Shown piece after piece: positions 57,201 through 61,823 of a stretch of 64,000 nt of DNA. The notes under the pieces were generated by a model. That model worked only from the letters and a program-made list of their open reading frames with translations, did not search any database and was not told where the DNA came from. How positions within the stretch are numbered: the stretch's first letter is position 1; the number at the start of each line of letters is the position of its first letter. The DNA is from Sipunculus nudus (lineage: Eukaryota > Annelida > Sipuncula > Golfingiida > Sipunculidae), in NCBI GenBank assembly GCA_026874595.1, contig CM049313.1, positions 23,746,008 through 23,810,007 of the forward strand. Direction: 5' to 3'. The position numbers were made by a program, and so were the translations under genes.

Positions 57201-58855
57201 GGCATACAATCACTATAAAACCCTAGTGGTTATGAATTTGCTATCAAACCCCATAAAATGCGAATTCCATCATTATTTACAATGGGATTTGCACCAAAAG
57301 TGAATCACTTGGAAATTTTTACAATACCGACCTATTTTCAAATTTCTATCAAATCCACAAAATCATTCTTTAGATATCTGGTAGATACGCATGTGAAGAA
57401 TCAACTGAAAACAATAAACCTTGCTTTACCAATGGTTAAAAATACCCTTATCTGTTTGTATGATGAACTTGTCCGTGGTTATAATTTTCTGTTCTTTTAT
57501 ATTTTTCCATTACCAGATCGTAGGGAACCTGATCTACTACCGCTACATCAACTCAGCGATCGTCGCACCTGACGCTTTTGACATCATTGACGTCTCTGCC
57601 AGTAAAGGGTTGACTGCTGATCAGCGCAGGAATTTGGGCTCTATTGCCAAAATTTTACAGTTTGCAGCCTCAAACAAGGGCTTTGGAGGCGACAGTGCTC
57701 ATTTGTCAAGTCTTAATCCTTATATCATGGAAGCACATTCAAAGTTCAAGTAAGTTTACATTTAAAACATCCACTTCAGGTTACATTCATGGTTTCTCAT
57801 GAATCTTCTTGTAAATGGCATTATTATTATTATGATGAATATATTGGCATGATTACATTCACCACTAAAATTTCTTCGGTTCGTGAAGCACCATCGAATT
57901 TTAAACTGGTACCCTACTCAATTATCACCAGTAAAGCTATGTAAAGGCTATATACCAGAGGGATAGGATGTCATCTTGTAGTTTTGGTCCTCTGAGTATT
58001 TTTGTGTGAATTAAGTTTGTCCAGCTGTGTTTTATTTCTATGTAGTTTGAGTCATTTTGATGCACTTCAGGAAATACTTCCGGGCGGTGTGTGACGTAGA
58101 AGACCCGGATGTTGTGTTTGACATGGACCAGTACACGGACGTCACCCGGATTACCAAACCCATGATTTACATCTCCATCCTGGAAATGATTGATACTCAC
58201 AAGGTAAACATGGTTTATATCAAAATTCAAATACATGTCTCTCACACAGGTTTGTATACAAGCTTAACATGGTTTTCATTGACAGATAAAACACAGGTGT
58301 TTTTAAACTGGTTTAAATAGTAGATAATTGTAGTTCATATTGATATAAAATATTGTTATGAATAAAAATACTTAAGCTCAGTATCTTGAATCTTGTCTCT
58401 GGAGATTCCATCACTTTAAAAAACTCTCAAATCCCGGGGGGGGGGGGGGGGGAAATGGTTGGAAACTACATGGGTCATGGTCTAAACTACAGTTATTAAA
58501 ATATCAGTACCTGAGGTGAGAGTTTTAAATTTAAAGGGAAATATTGTTTATCTTAATATGACTTATTTTGTGTTGAAAATTTTTTTGTTTAGTCATTAAC
58601 CATACCAAATTTGTCGAATTCACATGGCCATCACAGTCAGTATGACTCAGAAGCTATGGCACAAAATTCAGGAAACACAGTGTAATAGGCCAAACAAATC
58701 AGAAGTTTGATTTAAGAGATGGATAATTTTCTATGTGTACATGTTGTTACAGCTGCTGTTAGAACATCAGGATACCATTGCTCCCAACCCCAATGACCCA
58801 TTACACGAACTCCTTGAGGACCTGGGAGAGGTCTCCGATATTGATGACCTCATAG
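18778..58855 (+). CDS. IQGAP1: IQGAP scaffold protein gene, 29 internal exons (partial at both ends)
   Basis: Twenty-nine exons join in one frame (3622 nt, 1207 codons plus one base) and read as an IQGAP protein. IQGAPs are cytoplasmic scaffolds that bind F-actin through a calponin-homology domain, calmodulin/myosin light chain through IQ motifs, and Rac1/Cdc42-GTP through a GAP-related domain without GAP activity. Domain order by window residue number is: end of CH domain 1-79, six IQGAP repeats about 86-551, WW 553-599, four IQ motifs about 620-730, linker 731-800, GAP-related domain about 810-1175. Vertebrate IQGAP1 is about 1650 residues, so roughly 130 N-terminal and 300 C-terminal residues are missing here. 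Introns are 0.3-4 kb, all GT-AG. I cannot tell a single invertebrate IQGAP from one of several paralogues; the symbol follows the best-known member. No promoter or poly(A) site of this gene was identified. Confidence 0.95.
19312..19600 (-). repeat. Interspersed repeat with open frame, copy 1
   Basis: Read on the minus strand it encodes MYPKVVGCI, EVER and LQNSGWSDLLP in one open frame; the copy at 43100-43325 on the plus strand encodes MYPKVVGCI, EVER and LQSSGLSDLLP. Nucleotide similarity is visible from about 19368 to 19555. The family is not recognised. Both copies are intronic and in opposite orientations. Confidence 0.7.
20629..20696 (+). CDS. IQGAP1: IQGAP exon 2 (CH domain last helix)
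   Basis: Residues 26-48. The motif LYLFKLGKAPQIQDLYG is nearly identical to the vertebrate IQGAP end of the CH domain. It enters in phase 2 and leaves in phase 1, matching its neighbours. The 414-bp intron after it is AT-rich with nothing recognisable. Confidence 0.93.
21111..21202 (+). CDS. IQGAP1: IQGAP exon 3 (CH C-terminal extension)
   Basis: Residues 49-79, a glutamate/lysine-rich helix followed by YGLQMPAFSKIGGILATE, a strongly conserved stretch linking the CH domain to the repeats. It leaves in phase 0. The next intron (4029 bp) is the longest between two exons that I could place; it holds a microsatellite and hairpin (21960-22063), a tandem-repeat element (22321-23766) and a TG/TA microsatellite (24168-24222). 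Confidence 0.93.
21960..22004. repeat. (GT)n(AT)n microsatellite
   Basis: Interrupted GTGTGTAT units followed by about twelve AT units. Confidence 0.93.
22018..22063. repeat. Perfect 21-bp inverted repeat with 4-nt loop
   Basis: The arm 22018-22038 (begins ATCAAATTAAATTT) is the exact reverse complement of 22043-22063 (ends AAATTTAATTTGAT), separated by four bases. All A/T except one G-C pair per arm. It lies just after the microsatellite. Confidence 0.95.
22321..23766. mobile_element. Non-autonomous element with four 279-bp tandem units
   Basis: Inverted ends are visible: 22345-22353 reads GTATCCGCC and 23758-23766 its reverse complement, with weaker pairing extending to about 27 bp. The right end also folds on itself (23737-23766, GTATCCGC...GCGGATAC). 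Inside, units start at 22424, 22702, 22980 and 23262 and stop near 23541. A GC-rich, unrelated segment (23545-23730) lies before the right end. No coding capacity is seen. Structure resembles Helentron-related non-autonomous elements, an inference from form only. Confidence 0.72.
22424..23541 (+). repeat. Tandem array of four 278-282-bp dimeric units
   Basis: Each unit begins GCTTGGATGTCTGCAGC and contains two diverged half-units. Both halves start AGGTGGCGCCACC, run through AAAGCTNTCCANG and end in GAGATATGAG. The half-units are about 150 and 130 bp. Confidence 0.85.
24168..24222. repeat. (TG)n(TA)n microsatellite
   Basis: Six TG units followed by about 22 TA units. Confidence 0.95.
25232..25253 (+). 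CDS. IQGAP1: IQGAP exon 4, 22-nt microexon
   Basis: It encodes MPVDEAE plus one base. This fills the gap between ILATE of exon 3 and LHAAI of exon 5 and matches the vertebrate LSVDEAALHAA junction. A long T tract and cag precede it and a near-consensus gtaagta donor follows. Phase 0 in and phase 1 out fit both neighbours. The following 1.3-kb intron shows no repeat I recognise. Confidence 0.85.
26556..26734 (+). CDS. IQGAP1: IQGAP exon 5 (IQGAP repeat 1)
   Basis: Residues 87-146. It starts HAAIIAINEAIDHK, continues through ALQNPCAHL and ends YQALLFDAKESK, the first of six helical repeats in the coiled-coil region. Phase 1 to 0. The 668-bp intron after it is AT-rich with no recognised feature. 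Confidence 0.93.
27403..27493 (+). CDS. IQGAP1: IQGAP exon 6 (inter-repeat linker)
   Basis: Residues 147-176. It reads VYDELLTQAEVQGNINKVN, nearly identical to the vertebrate linker after repeat 1. Phase 0 to 1 with a gtaagt donor. The 1335-bp intron after it carries a 407-bp inverted-repeat element (27990-28396). Confidence 0.92.
27990..28396. mobile_element. MITE-like element with long terminal inverted repeats
   Basis: The left end CCATGTATATATGCGTTTCC and the reverse complement of the right end CCCATGTATGTGCTTCCAGA pair, then share CATACCAGCCCAG. Similarity between the arms extends about 90 bp inward, through ATTTGATTTGATAG-type and TGTAACA blocks. The internal 220 bp has no coding potential. 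No clear target-site duplication was found. Confidence 0.75.
28829..28989 (+). CDS. IQGAP1: IQGAP exon 7 (IQGAP repeat 2)
   Basis: Residues 177-230. Begins ARTLEALEVAIEKDDKELA and ends LLDFRESKK, following the repeat pattern of a small-residue helix, a conserved leucine/proline turn and a basic helix. Phase 1 to 0. The 840-bp intron after it has pyrimidine-rich tracts around 29330-29480 but no coding signal. Confidence 0.92.
29830..29923 (+). CDS. IQGAP1: IQGAP exon 8 (inter-repeat linker)
   Basis: Residues 231-261. It reads LNREEVQMCIAQGNLSADTE, corresponding to the vertebrate QKEELQSGVDAAN linker. Acceptor ttgtag, donor gtaagt, phase 0 to 1. A 336-bp intron with nothing notable follows. 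Confidence 0.88.
30260..30460 (+). CDS. IQGAP1: IQGAP exon 9 (IQGAP repeat 3 plus linker)
   Basis: Residues 262-328. It begins VIKKVNSALNENDEEGL, has LMNPAGQLPTVYEFASKFY in the middle and then HTEIEGGIR. This exon holds repeat and linker together (phase 1 to 1), unlike the other modules, which are split by an intron. The 730-bp intron after it has a tRNA-like SINE head near 30700. Confidence 0.93.
30700..30800 (+). repeat. tRNA-derived SINE head
   Basis: The stretch CCCTAGTTGTAAAGGCATTG is a plausible box A region and GTCCCAAGTTCAAACTCTG contains box B (about 30756-30766), at normal tRNA spacing. It resembles a serine/leucine-type tRNA and is too altered to be a tRNA gene. Confidence 0.5.
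31191..31354 (+). CDS. IQGAP1: IQGAP exon 10 (IQGAP repeat 4)
   Basis: Residues 329-383. Starts VLSALALINQAVEAGDPMQT and ends YQRQLAEARAAKTE. Phase 1 to 0; the donor is gtgaag. A 474-bp AT-rich intron follows without recognised features. Confidence 0.93.
31829..31910 (+). CDS. IQGAP1: IQGAP exon 11 (inter-repeat linker)
   Basis: Residues 384-410. It reads HFEIQECVDTVNGQVQAEHD, like the vertebrate WNDIQACVDHVN linker. Phase 0 to 1, donor gtaagt. The 1146-bp intron after it contains T-rich tracts and a perfect 28-bp tandem duplication at 32302-32357. Confidence 0.92.
32302..32357 (+). repeat. Perfect 28-bp tandem duplication
   Basis: Two identical 28-base copies (begin AAATGTCCAGCATGTG, end CACAACCTGAC) lie head to tail in the intron after IQGAP exon 11, inside a T-rich region (32100-32580) with repeated ACTCTTTTT words. 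Confidence 0.93.
33057..33220 (+). CDS. IQGAP1: IQGAP exon 12 (IQGAP repeat 5)
   Basis: Residues 411-465. It reads IVAVHQINEIIDQEQPM, then LEALNQPAAKLEHVD and YQALLSARKAQKAQ. Phase 1 to 0. The 2080-bp intron after it is less AT-rich between 33800 and 34850 and looks like old repeat sequence, including a 15-bp inverted repeat (33797-33949). Confidence 0.93.
33797..33949. repeat. 15-bp inverted repeat pair
   Basis: CCAGTCCATGAAATA at 33797-33811 is exactly inverted at 33935-33949. The 120 bp between are less AT-rich than the surroundings. It may be a small fold-back element or the edge of older repeat sequence to 34850. Confidence 0.6.
35301..35391 (+). CDS. IQGAP1: IQGAP exon 13 (inter-repeat linker)
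   Basis: Residues 466-495. It reads DDPSADLWCEEIQDTINQAN, matching the vertebrate DESAVLWLDEIQGGIWQSN segment. Phase 0 to 1. The 730-bp intron after it ends in a 45-bp tandem repeat that runs up to the next splice acceptor. Confidence 0.92.
35947..36113 (+). repeat. 45-bp AT-only minisatellite next to a splice acceptor
   Basis: Units start at 35947, 35992, 36037 and 36079. Each opens TATTTTGATAATTATACAA and holds a second TTTTGATAATTA word. The array stops 8 bases before the AG of IQGAP exon 14. Confidence 0.9.
36122..36289 (+). CDS. IQGAP1: IQGAP exon 14 (IQGAP repeat 6)
   Basis: Residues 496-551. Starts SVGIAAVNIAVDTQDSENL and ends YLQRLEKFKASKVKA, the last repeat before the WW domain. 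Phase 1 to 1. The acceptor tract is only ttctttccag, just after a minisatellite. The 1635-bp intron after it carries a tRNA-derived SINE (36390-36730). Confidence 0.93.
36390..36730 (+). repeat. tRNA-derived SINE
   Basis: Box A-like TGGTTCAGAGCTAGAGG at 36403-36419 and box B AGTTCAAATCT at 36447-36457 have tRNA-like spacing. The body continues through CTTGCCTAGGGTAAATGC and a GGGCCTGGTTAACACCAGG palindrome to about 36730. No tRNA cloverleaf survives. Confidence 0.6.
37925..38067 (+). CDS. IQGAP1: IQGAP exon 15 (degenerate WW domain)
   Basis: Residues 552-599. The first WW tryptophan (GSGWMMNKG) and the aromatic strand HKFYFNVHS are present. The second signature tryptophan is phenylalanine in AFDRP, at exactly the canonical spacing of 21 intervening residues, and the proline is kept. 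Phase 1 to 0. The 1803-bp intron after it holds a GC-rich inverted-repeat element (38879-39693). Confidence 0.92.
38879..39693. mobile_element. GC-rich element with 22-bp terminal inverted repeats
   Basis: The left end AAGGCCCTGTCACATTAGCA and the right end in reverse complement AAGCCCCTGTCACATTAACA match over 22 bp with two mismatches. The interior is clearly GC-richer than the rest of the window and rich in GCATGC/GCAGGC words. Open frames inside run on both strands and match nothing I recognise. Target-site duplication not seen. Confidence 0.72.
39871..40041 (+). CDS. IQGAP1: IQGAP exon 16 (IQ motif 1)
   Basis: Residues 600-656. It starts SCIAEVTAAHDREALFKANE and contains the first IQ motif, LQSCIRGYQTRKRHKAR. 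Phase 0 to 0. The 1849-bp intron after it ends in two units of the AGCTCA-type repeat (41089-41745). Confidence 0.93.
41089..41745 (+). repeat. AGCTCA-type interspersed repeat, two units
   Basis: Two tandem units of about 330 bp share GGCACAAxxxGTAACCACTGG, CTAGAATCTTCTA, AAATTTGATACAAAAGCTC and CATATTTATCATGGAGCGTT-like blocks. The first ends at GACTGGTGGCGCCACCTGTT. The 5' hairpin is lost except for ATAGCGATCACTCTTT. Confidence 0.78.
41891..41974 (+). CDS. IQGAP1: IQGAP exon 17 (IQ motif 2)
   Basis: Residues 657-684. The second IQ motif straddles the intron: LQ from exon 16 joins SWWRMIVQRKKYRDR here. The usual glycine after the arginine is methionine. Exactly 28 codons, phase 0 to 0. The 820-bp intron after it contains two similar stretches near 42130-42240 and 42370-42480 (a diverged duplication about 240 bp apart). 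Confidence 0.92.
42795..42866 (+). CDS. IQGAP1: IQGAP exon 18 (IQ motif 3)
   Basis: Residues 685-708. It reads IQSLVRMLMKRKKYQER, a clear IQ motif, then LNYMKKH. Exactly 24 codons, phase 0 to 0. The 850-bp intron after it carries the second copy of the repeat at 43100-43325. Confidence 0.92.
43100..43325 (+). repeat. Interspersed repeat with open frame, copy 2
   Basis: Partner of 19312-19600. The shared part runs about 43145-43325, from AACATGTATCCTAAGGTAGT to beyond the GGGCCCCCACATAATATAAA end. The frame stays open in both, but many differences change amino acids, so a conserved coding function is not shown. Confidence 0.7.
43717..43786 (+). CDS. IQGAP1: IQGAP exon 19 (IQ motif 4)
   Basis: Residues 709-731. 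It reads IKIQAFLRSNWAQKDYQEL, the fourth and last IQ motif, where serine replaces the usual glycine after arginine. Phase 0 to 1. The 1584-bp intron after it carries a 335-bp interspersed repeat (43981-44315). Confidence 0.92.
43981..44315 (+). repeat. CTCTTGTT-ending interspersed repeat, copy 2
   Basis: Opens TTTTTATACGCCCTTCTATG, continues TTTGATGGATTTTCACAAAA, CATAACTACTTACTGATAGA and AGGTCAGAGGTCACAAGA, and ends TGCAATGCTCTTGTTGCG. In the intron after IQGAP exon 19, same direction as the gene. Confidence 0.75.
45371..45457 (+). CDS. IQGAP1: IQGAP exon 20 (linker to GAP-related domain)
   Basis: Residues 732-760. It reads PPLSVVRKFVHLLDRSDQDY, matching the vertebrate PPMVVVRKFVHLLDQSDQDF. 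Phase 1 to 1. A 407-bp intron with nothing notable follows. Confidence 0.94.
   Translation, partial: CMAATRRSVLSGNLFICLIGVTRITQKK
45865..45986 (+). CDS. IQGAP1: IQGAP exon 21 (linker)
   Basis: Residues 761-801. It contains LRQEVVTAIRTNQSLEADL and MDIKIGLLVKNRITLQ, among the best conserved IQGAP segments. Phase 1 to 0. The 2410-bp intron after it contains the inverted LINE insertion (46554-48071). Confidence 0.95.
46554..48071 (-). mobile_element. Non-LTR retrotransposon insertion with inverted 5' part
   Basis: The 1518-bp insert is flanked by the 12-bp direct repeat TGTAATTATCAA at 46542-46553 and 48072-48083. Its left 1.4 kb reads as a reverse transcriptase on the minus strand. Its right end (about 47945-48071) ends in a plus-strand LINE-type tail, GAATAAAG followed by repeated TTCTG. 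Opposite orientations of coding part and tail within a single target duplication are what twin priming produces. It lies in the intron between IQGAP exons 21 and 22, its tail in the same direction as the gene. Confidence 0.85.
46597..47949 (-). CDS. LINE reverse transcriptase C-terminal part, uninterrupted (5' truncated)
   Basis: The frame is open on the minus strand from about 47949 to the stop at 46597 (about 450 codons). It begins within RT motif GTRQGCMVSPLLFSIFINE, followed by the catalytic YADD box in NTLMYADDLVNFSD and the thumb-proximal KTKIMVF region. The C-terminal part carries a CX2CX12HX4C zinc-knuckle-like motif (CQYC...HFLLRC), known from several LINE clades, and ends ATI followed by a stop. 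The N-terminal half of RT and any endonuclease are absent, so it cannot move itself. The absence of stops over 1.35 kb suggests a young insertion. The first methionine inside is not a real start; the clade was not determined. Confidence 0.88.
   Translation of the reverse strand, partial: NSQRCNNGTRQGCMVSPLLFSIFINEFHTQINDADCQGIFINENLPNLNTLMYADDLVNFSDTVGRLQDQINQLYNYCLKYGMRVNVDKTKIMVFRHGGPLKKVETWYYNNIKIEIVPFYKYLGIYFTMKLTWYKTQRQQVLQIERAFGIIKTFHRKCSHLTIKQLFYLCDCLIKPILLYGSELWGYERSEIIERVQYKFCKYVMKLSSSTSNLAVLGECGRYPLYVNQVIKCIQYWVKLIRYSDSRYPKHIYNMLYKMDEKGKITWATQIKHILFSAGFGYVWMAQDVGDSNLFIQGLKLRIRDMVVQNWYSDVQKSSKLELYSSFKSMITLEKYLICVPNKKYRQALAQLRCSNHNLLIEKGRHINMDKEERVCQYCINYDINEIEDEYHFLLRCLMYDDLRETYLKKTCHNASIENFLHILQSDNKIEVCKLAAYTYHAFRKREATI
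48397..48695 (+). CDS. IQGAP1: IQGAP exon 22 (start of GAP-related domain)
   Basis: Residues 802-900, the longest exon found. It contains YQHLFYLLQTNPAYLAKL, then TLYNYASNQREEFLLLKLF and TALEEEI, the N-terminal flank and first helices of the RasGAP-related domain. Phase 0 to 2. The 3129-bp intron after it has a repeat (49371-49730), a SINE-like head with a G run (50260-50366) and no other coding signal. Confidence 0.95.
49371..49730 (+). repeat. CTCTTGTT-ending interspersed repeat, copy 3 (3' part lost)
   Basis: Shares TTTGATGGATTTTCATGAAA, CAATAACTACTTAACAATAG, AATGAGGTCAGAGGGCACCA and AGGAATATGATGCATTTTGA with the copy at 43981. The GAGGTCA-type block is duplicated, and the CTCTTGTT end is not seen. 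Confidence 0.7.
50260..50366 (+). repeat. SINE-like head followed by a 16-G run
   Basis: TATTGGTTTAAAAAGTGGTA and then CACTGGTTCAAAC (box B at 50338-50350) resemble a tRNA-derived SINE head. It runs straight into 16 consecutive G (50351-50366) and two copies of CGTCTTATACAC. Confidence 0.45.
51825..51899 (+). CDS. IQGAP1: IQGAP exon 23 (GAP-related domain)
   Basis: Residues 901-925. It reads VDKMGDIVTGNPLVIKMIV, matching the vertebrate DQIQEIVTGNPTVIKMVV. Phase 2 to 2. The 2604-bp intron after it is half filled by a 1.33-kb AGCTCA-type repeat (52748-54078). Confidence 0.93.
52748..54078 (+). mobile_element. AGCTCA-type element, near-complete copy with tandem internal units
   Basis: It opens with an imperfect hairpin (52754-52782: 13-bp arms AGCTCAGCTGACT and AGTCATCTGAGCT with one mismatch), then ATAGCGATCACTCTTTGTCC and a GTCC/GTCT microsatellite (52804-52836). 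Internal units of about 340 bp start near 52840, 53175, 53515 (internally deleted) and 53615; the first two end in GACTGGTAGCGCCACCT and the last in GACTGGTGGAACCACCT. The right end is GAGCGTCATGACCCATGGGT then CACTTGTTTT. This architecture is like pearl/Helentron-derived elements known from bivalves; the name is inference. No protein is encoded. Confidence 0.78.
53310..53324. repeat. Homopolymer run of 15 C
   Basis: Fifteen consecutive C inside the second unit of the AGCTCA-type element, where the first unit has only six. Confidence 0.95.
54504..54653 (+). CDS. IQGAP1: IQGAP exon 24 (GAP-related domain)
   Basis: Residues 926-975. It contains ARGQGALRDLLGPLVQDVV and LNINTNPVEVYKQWVNQ. IQGAPs are known to lack the catalytic arginine finger of true RasGAPs; I did not locate the equivalent position with certainty. 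Phase 2 to 2. A 687-bp AT-rich intron without recognised features follows. Confidence 0.94.
55341..55481 (+). CDS. IQGAP1: IQGAP exon 25 (GAP-related domain)
   Basis: Residues 976-1022. It reads LPYDVTPDQALQHEEVRAR, then KFLMAILRDVNKIP. Phase 2 to 2. A 443-bp intron with nothing notable follows. Confidence 0.95.
55925..56009 (+). CDS. IQGAP1: IQGAP exon 26 (GAP-related domain)
   Basis: Residues 1023-1051. It reads YGMRYMAKILKDTLHNKFP, matching vertebrate YGMRFIAKVLKDSLHEKFP. Phase 2 to 0. The 1507-bp intron after it contains no repeat I could name. Confidence 0.95.
57517..57749 (+). CDS. IQGAP1: IQGAP exon 27 (GAP-related domain core)
   Basis: Residues 1052-1128. It contains NLIYYRYINSAIVAPDAFDI, the IQGAP version (YYR for FLR) of the RasGAP signature, then LTADQRRNLGSIAKILQFA. 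Where nearly all IQGAP and RasGAP proteins have NPA this exon has NSA. Phase 0 to 2. A 321-bp intron follows. Confidence 0.95.
58071..58203 (+). CDS. IQGAP1: IQGAP exon 28 (end of GAP-related domain)
   Basis: Residues 1129-1173. It reads KYFRAVCDVEDPDVVFDMDQ, then TRITKPMIYISILEMIDTH. Phase 2 to 0. The 549-bp intron after it has a 17-base G run (58436-58452). Confidence 0.94.
58436..58452. repeat. Homopolymer run of 17 G
   Basis: Seventeen consecutive G in the intron between IQGAP exons 28 and 29. Confidence 0.95.
58753..58855 (+). CDS. IQGAP1: IQGAP exon 29 (last recognised exon)
   Basis: Residues 1174-1207 plus one base. It reads LEHQDTIAPNPNDPLHELL, then DLGEVSDIDDLIG, the segment between the GAP-related domain and the RasGAP C-terminal domain. 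The phase 1 donor gtaagt requires another exon downstream, which I do not recognise with confidence before the window ends. Confidence 0.93.
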
Positions 58856-59391
58856 GTAAGTGTAATGCCCACATGCACGTCCCGCAACATAGAGCAAGAC
58901 AAAAACATGCTTGTTCTGCGACATTTCACTGCACATGAAAAGTCCATACACCAGCAAAATGTTTCACAAAAATATAATGAAAACTACATGCATCTGACTA
59001 ACCACCAGGATGCCACCATTATATTGCCTTTTTAACTGAAACTGTCTCGTTTCACTTAAGTAATTAATATAGATCTATTCTTCTGTATTTCCTGTTGATC
59101 ATGGGACACACAGTCACATGATCACAGGATAATATGATTAAACACTGTATCCATTGGCTGTTTTCCCTTCCTCTGAACCTGATGTCAGGCGACAAGTCAC
59201 ACAAAAGAGAACCCAAAGATTGGGAAAAAGGATAACCCCAATAATTTAGTTTATTTATTCAATATAAAGCATTATATAAAATGTTTCAGTAATTGTGTCT
59301 ATTCATTATTTGCCGATGTTACTTGGTGTGACATCAGTGTCACACACAAAGACAAACATGCATAAATATGTAATCTGACATGGACATATTG
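58856..59391. other. Non-coding sequence after exon 29
   Basis: Start of the intron before the Tigger-like element. No exon or repeat recognised. Confidence 0.6.
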
Positions 59392-59393
59392 TA

Positions 59394-59417
59394 CAGTGAA
59401 AACTTGTCTAACGGACA
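59394..59417 (+). repeat. Left terminal inverted repeat of Tigger-like element
   Basis: Twenty-four bases starting CAGTG and ending CGGACA, preceded by TA. It pairs with 62197-62221 with three single-base differences (one substitution or gap near base 9, one gap before CGGACA). Confidence 0.88.
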
Positions 59418-60278
59418 CCTCACTAAGGCGGACAACTGGCTATAATGGACATGACAGTTAAGTCCCTTCAAAATTCCCTATATGTTATGTATAAGCGGAA
59501 CCTCTTGTGGCGGACACCTCACTACTGCGGACAACGGACAGCAGATTTCAACTAAAACCCACATTCTAAGAGTAAATGAACCTGACAAATACCGACACAA
59601 TACGCAATCACCGGCGGACACTGATCACTTGCCCTTGGCAACATCAAAGGCCATCGATACTGTTTGTTGTTCCCTTGACTGGCACACAAAGGATTATGCA
59701 ATTCCCAGTTGTTACCTTAATGCACGTACGTGCTCATGTCACGGTGTGATGTGATTATAAGAAAAACACAGCTAGGGTAAAGCAGTAAACATTGTGTCAA
59801 TTTATTTCACGGTTGATCATTCACACGTGGCGAAGCTGCATATTAATCGCTCGACCGTGGGGTTATTAAATTGATTAAAAGTCTGCCGATTACTCGCGCC
59901 CCAGATCTCACCAAGCAATATCAAACTGTAAACTTAGCCACTTTGTTGTAGCAGGCTGTTTGATATTAATTAATTAGTTTTGCTCATTATATCTCAAACT
60001 AATCTACTCAGTACCAAACGTGCTCGCTCCGTAGTTGTTTGTACTGTACAGCCGTGCCCAAGCTCCTCGGGGTTCATTTAATCTCGGGTGCATTCAACAT
60101 CAAAGCAAATCAAACCAAACAACCATCATCAAAGGAAGTTTATTTAAGGCAAAAGCTACATTCACATATAAAAATAAATGTTCCCAGGTCCGTAACCATT
60201 ACAATCTTGGCTTTATCAACGTCATCATCATCTTTGAGATTATCGTATTGGGACAGCTGAACCAGGGTAGTTTTATAC

Positions 60279-61823
60279 ATGCCACCAGGTGGCACCACGC
60301 GTACTCCCAGGCGGGAGCTTACGCTATCTGAGAAAGTGAAGCTTATTCGACTGAGTAAATCAGCGAAAAAGAGCGTACGCGCACTTGCAGAAGAATTTAA
60401 GTGTGGCAAGACACAGGTTGCGTCAGTTCTTAAACGCAAAGCAGAGTATCTGACAGCTCATGAGGAAAATGCCGCCAACGACCGAAAGAGGTTCTGCACG
60501 AGAAGTCCGCATGAACAACTGAATGTTGCCGTGTGGGAGTGGTTTCAGCGAGCCTGTGCATCTGACATCCCCATCAGTGGACCTCTAATAAAGGAAAAGG
60601 CCCTCAGATTTGCCAGCGATATTAAGGATTTTAAAGCAAGAAAATGCCACGGCATATCGTTTAACGTTAAAAGTGGAGAGAGTGCATCAGTACCCGAAGG
60701 TCTGTGTACCGAGTGGAAAGAAAAGTTATGTGACATAATTGCTGGGTTTGAGCAAGGAGACATCTTCAATATGGATGAGACCAGCGTATTTTATCGTGCG
60801 CTTCCTGACAGAACCCTAAGTGTTAAAGGGGTTGATTGCAAGGGTGGCAAGAGGTCAAAAGAGAGACTAACTGCCGTGCTGTGTTGCAATATGGAAGGCC
60901 AGTTTTTGAAGCCACTCGTTATCGGAAAGTCCACCAAACCAAGATGTTTCCGCAACATAGACACCAACAACTTGCCTGTTATTTGGAAGCACAATAAAAA
61001 AGCTTGGATGACGAGTGAATTATTCAAGACTTGGCTGAGTGACTTCAACCGTCAAATGAGATTGCAAGGTCGCAATGTGATCCTGTTTCTTGACAACGGC
61101 CCCATCCCACCCAAAGGAACAAGTTTATTCAAACATCAAACTTTGCTTCTTTCCAGCGAATACAACCTCAGTTCTCCAGCCACTTGATCAGGGTATTATC
61201 AAGACAATGAAGAGCCACTACCGAAAAAGCCTTCTCCGTAAAGTTTTCACCAAGGTGGACCAAGGGAAGGAAGCAAGTGACATAGCGAAAGAAATAAACG
61301 TGTACGATGCTTGCCAATGGATAGCACAGGCACAGAAATTTCCATTTCCTCCGACACTGTGCGCAAGTGTTCCGCTCGCTGTGGATTCTATACGGATTCA
61401 CATGATAGTAAGCCTGTCGAAGCTGACACTGAGATGGCCAGTATTATACAGACTGCTCAAGAATGTCTATCTTTTGAAAGTCCAATGTCAGCTGAAAAAT
61501 TCATCACATGCGATGACGAAGCACCAGCAAGGGAAGAGCTGAATGACAACTGGGAGGCTGAGCTTTTATAACAAGTGAAGCAGAAGGACACATCTGCTGA
61601 TAATGAGGACCCTGAACCTGAAGAGCCGACAGCAGAACTGAAGCTAAAGTCTCACACAGAAACCCTAGATCACCTATCACAATGTGAAATGTATGGACTT
61701 GAGAAGGATCTGCCTGCTGATTATTTGGACTGTGTTCGCAGAGCCCAAGAAATACTACAGAAGCACATGGTTAAAATGAATTGTCAGTCTCGACAACAGA
61801 CCCTTCTCCAATTCTTGATATAA
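60279..61823 (+). pseudogene. Tigger-like transposase pseudogene
   Basis: The N-terminal segment (60279-61187) has a CENP-B/Psq-type helix-turn-helix near LTLSEKVKLIRLSKSAKKS, a second helix-turn-helix region (about residues 80-145) and the first catalytic aspartate in IFNMDETSVFYRALPDR. The second aspartate is in VILFLDN, immediately followed by a one-base insertion near 61098 that shifts the frame. The frame used from there to about 61340 contains the third aspartate in VLQPLDQGII, 30 residues after the second. A second frameshift near 61340 leads to SSDTVRKCSARCGFY, and an in-frame TAA at 61569-61571 precedes the C-terminal end at 61823, which carries a PCNA-box-like QQTLLQFL. Related host genes of this type are TIGD proteins, but the lesions and intact element ends argue for a dead transposon. 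Confidence 0.9.

Noticed and set aside
59482-59754. Plus-strand open frame of 90 codons in the left part of the Tigger-like element
   Set aside because: No similarity to transposase or other proteins; it begins in the subterminal repeats.
60140-61401. Minus-strand open frames opposite the transposase
   Set aside because: Shadows of the transposase reading frames on the other strand.
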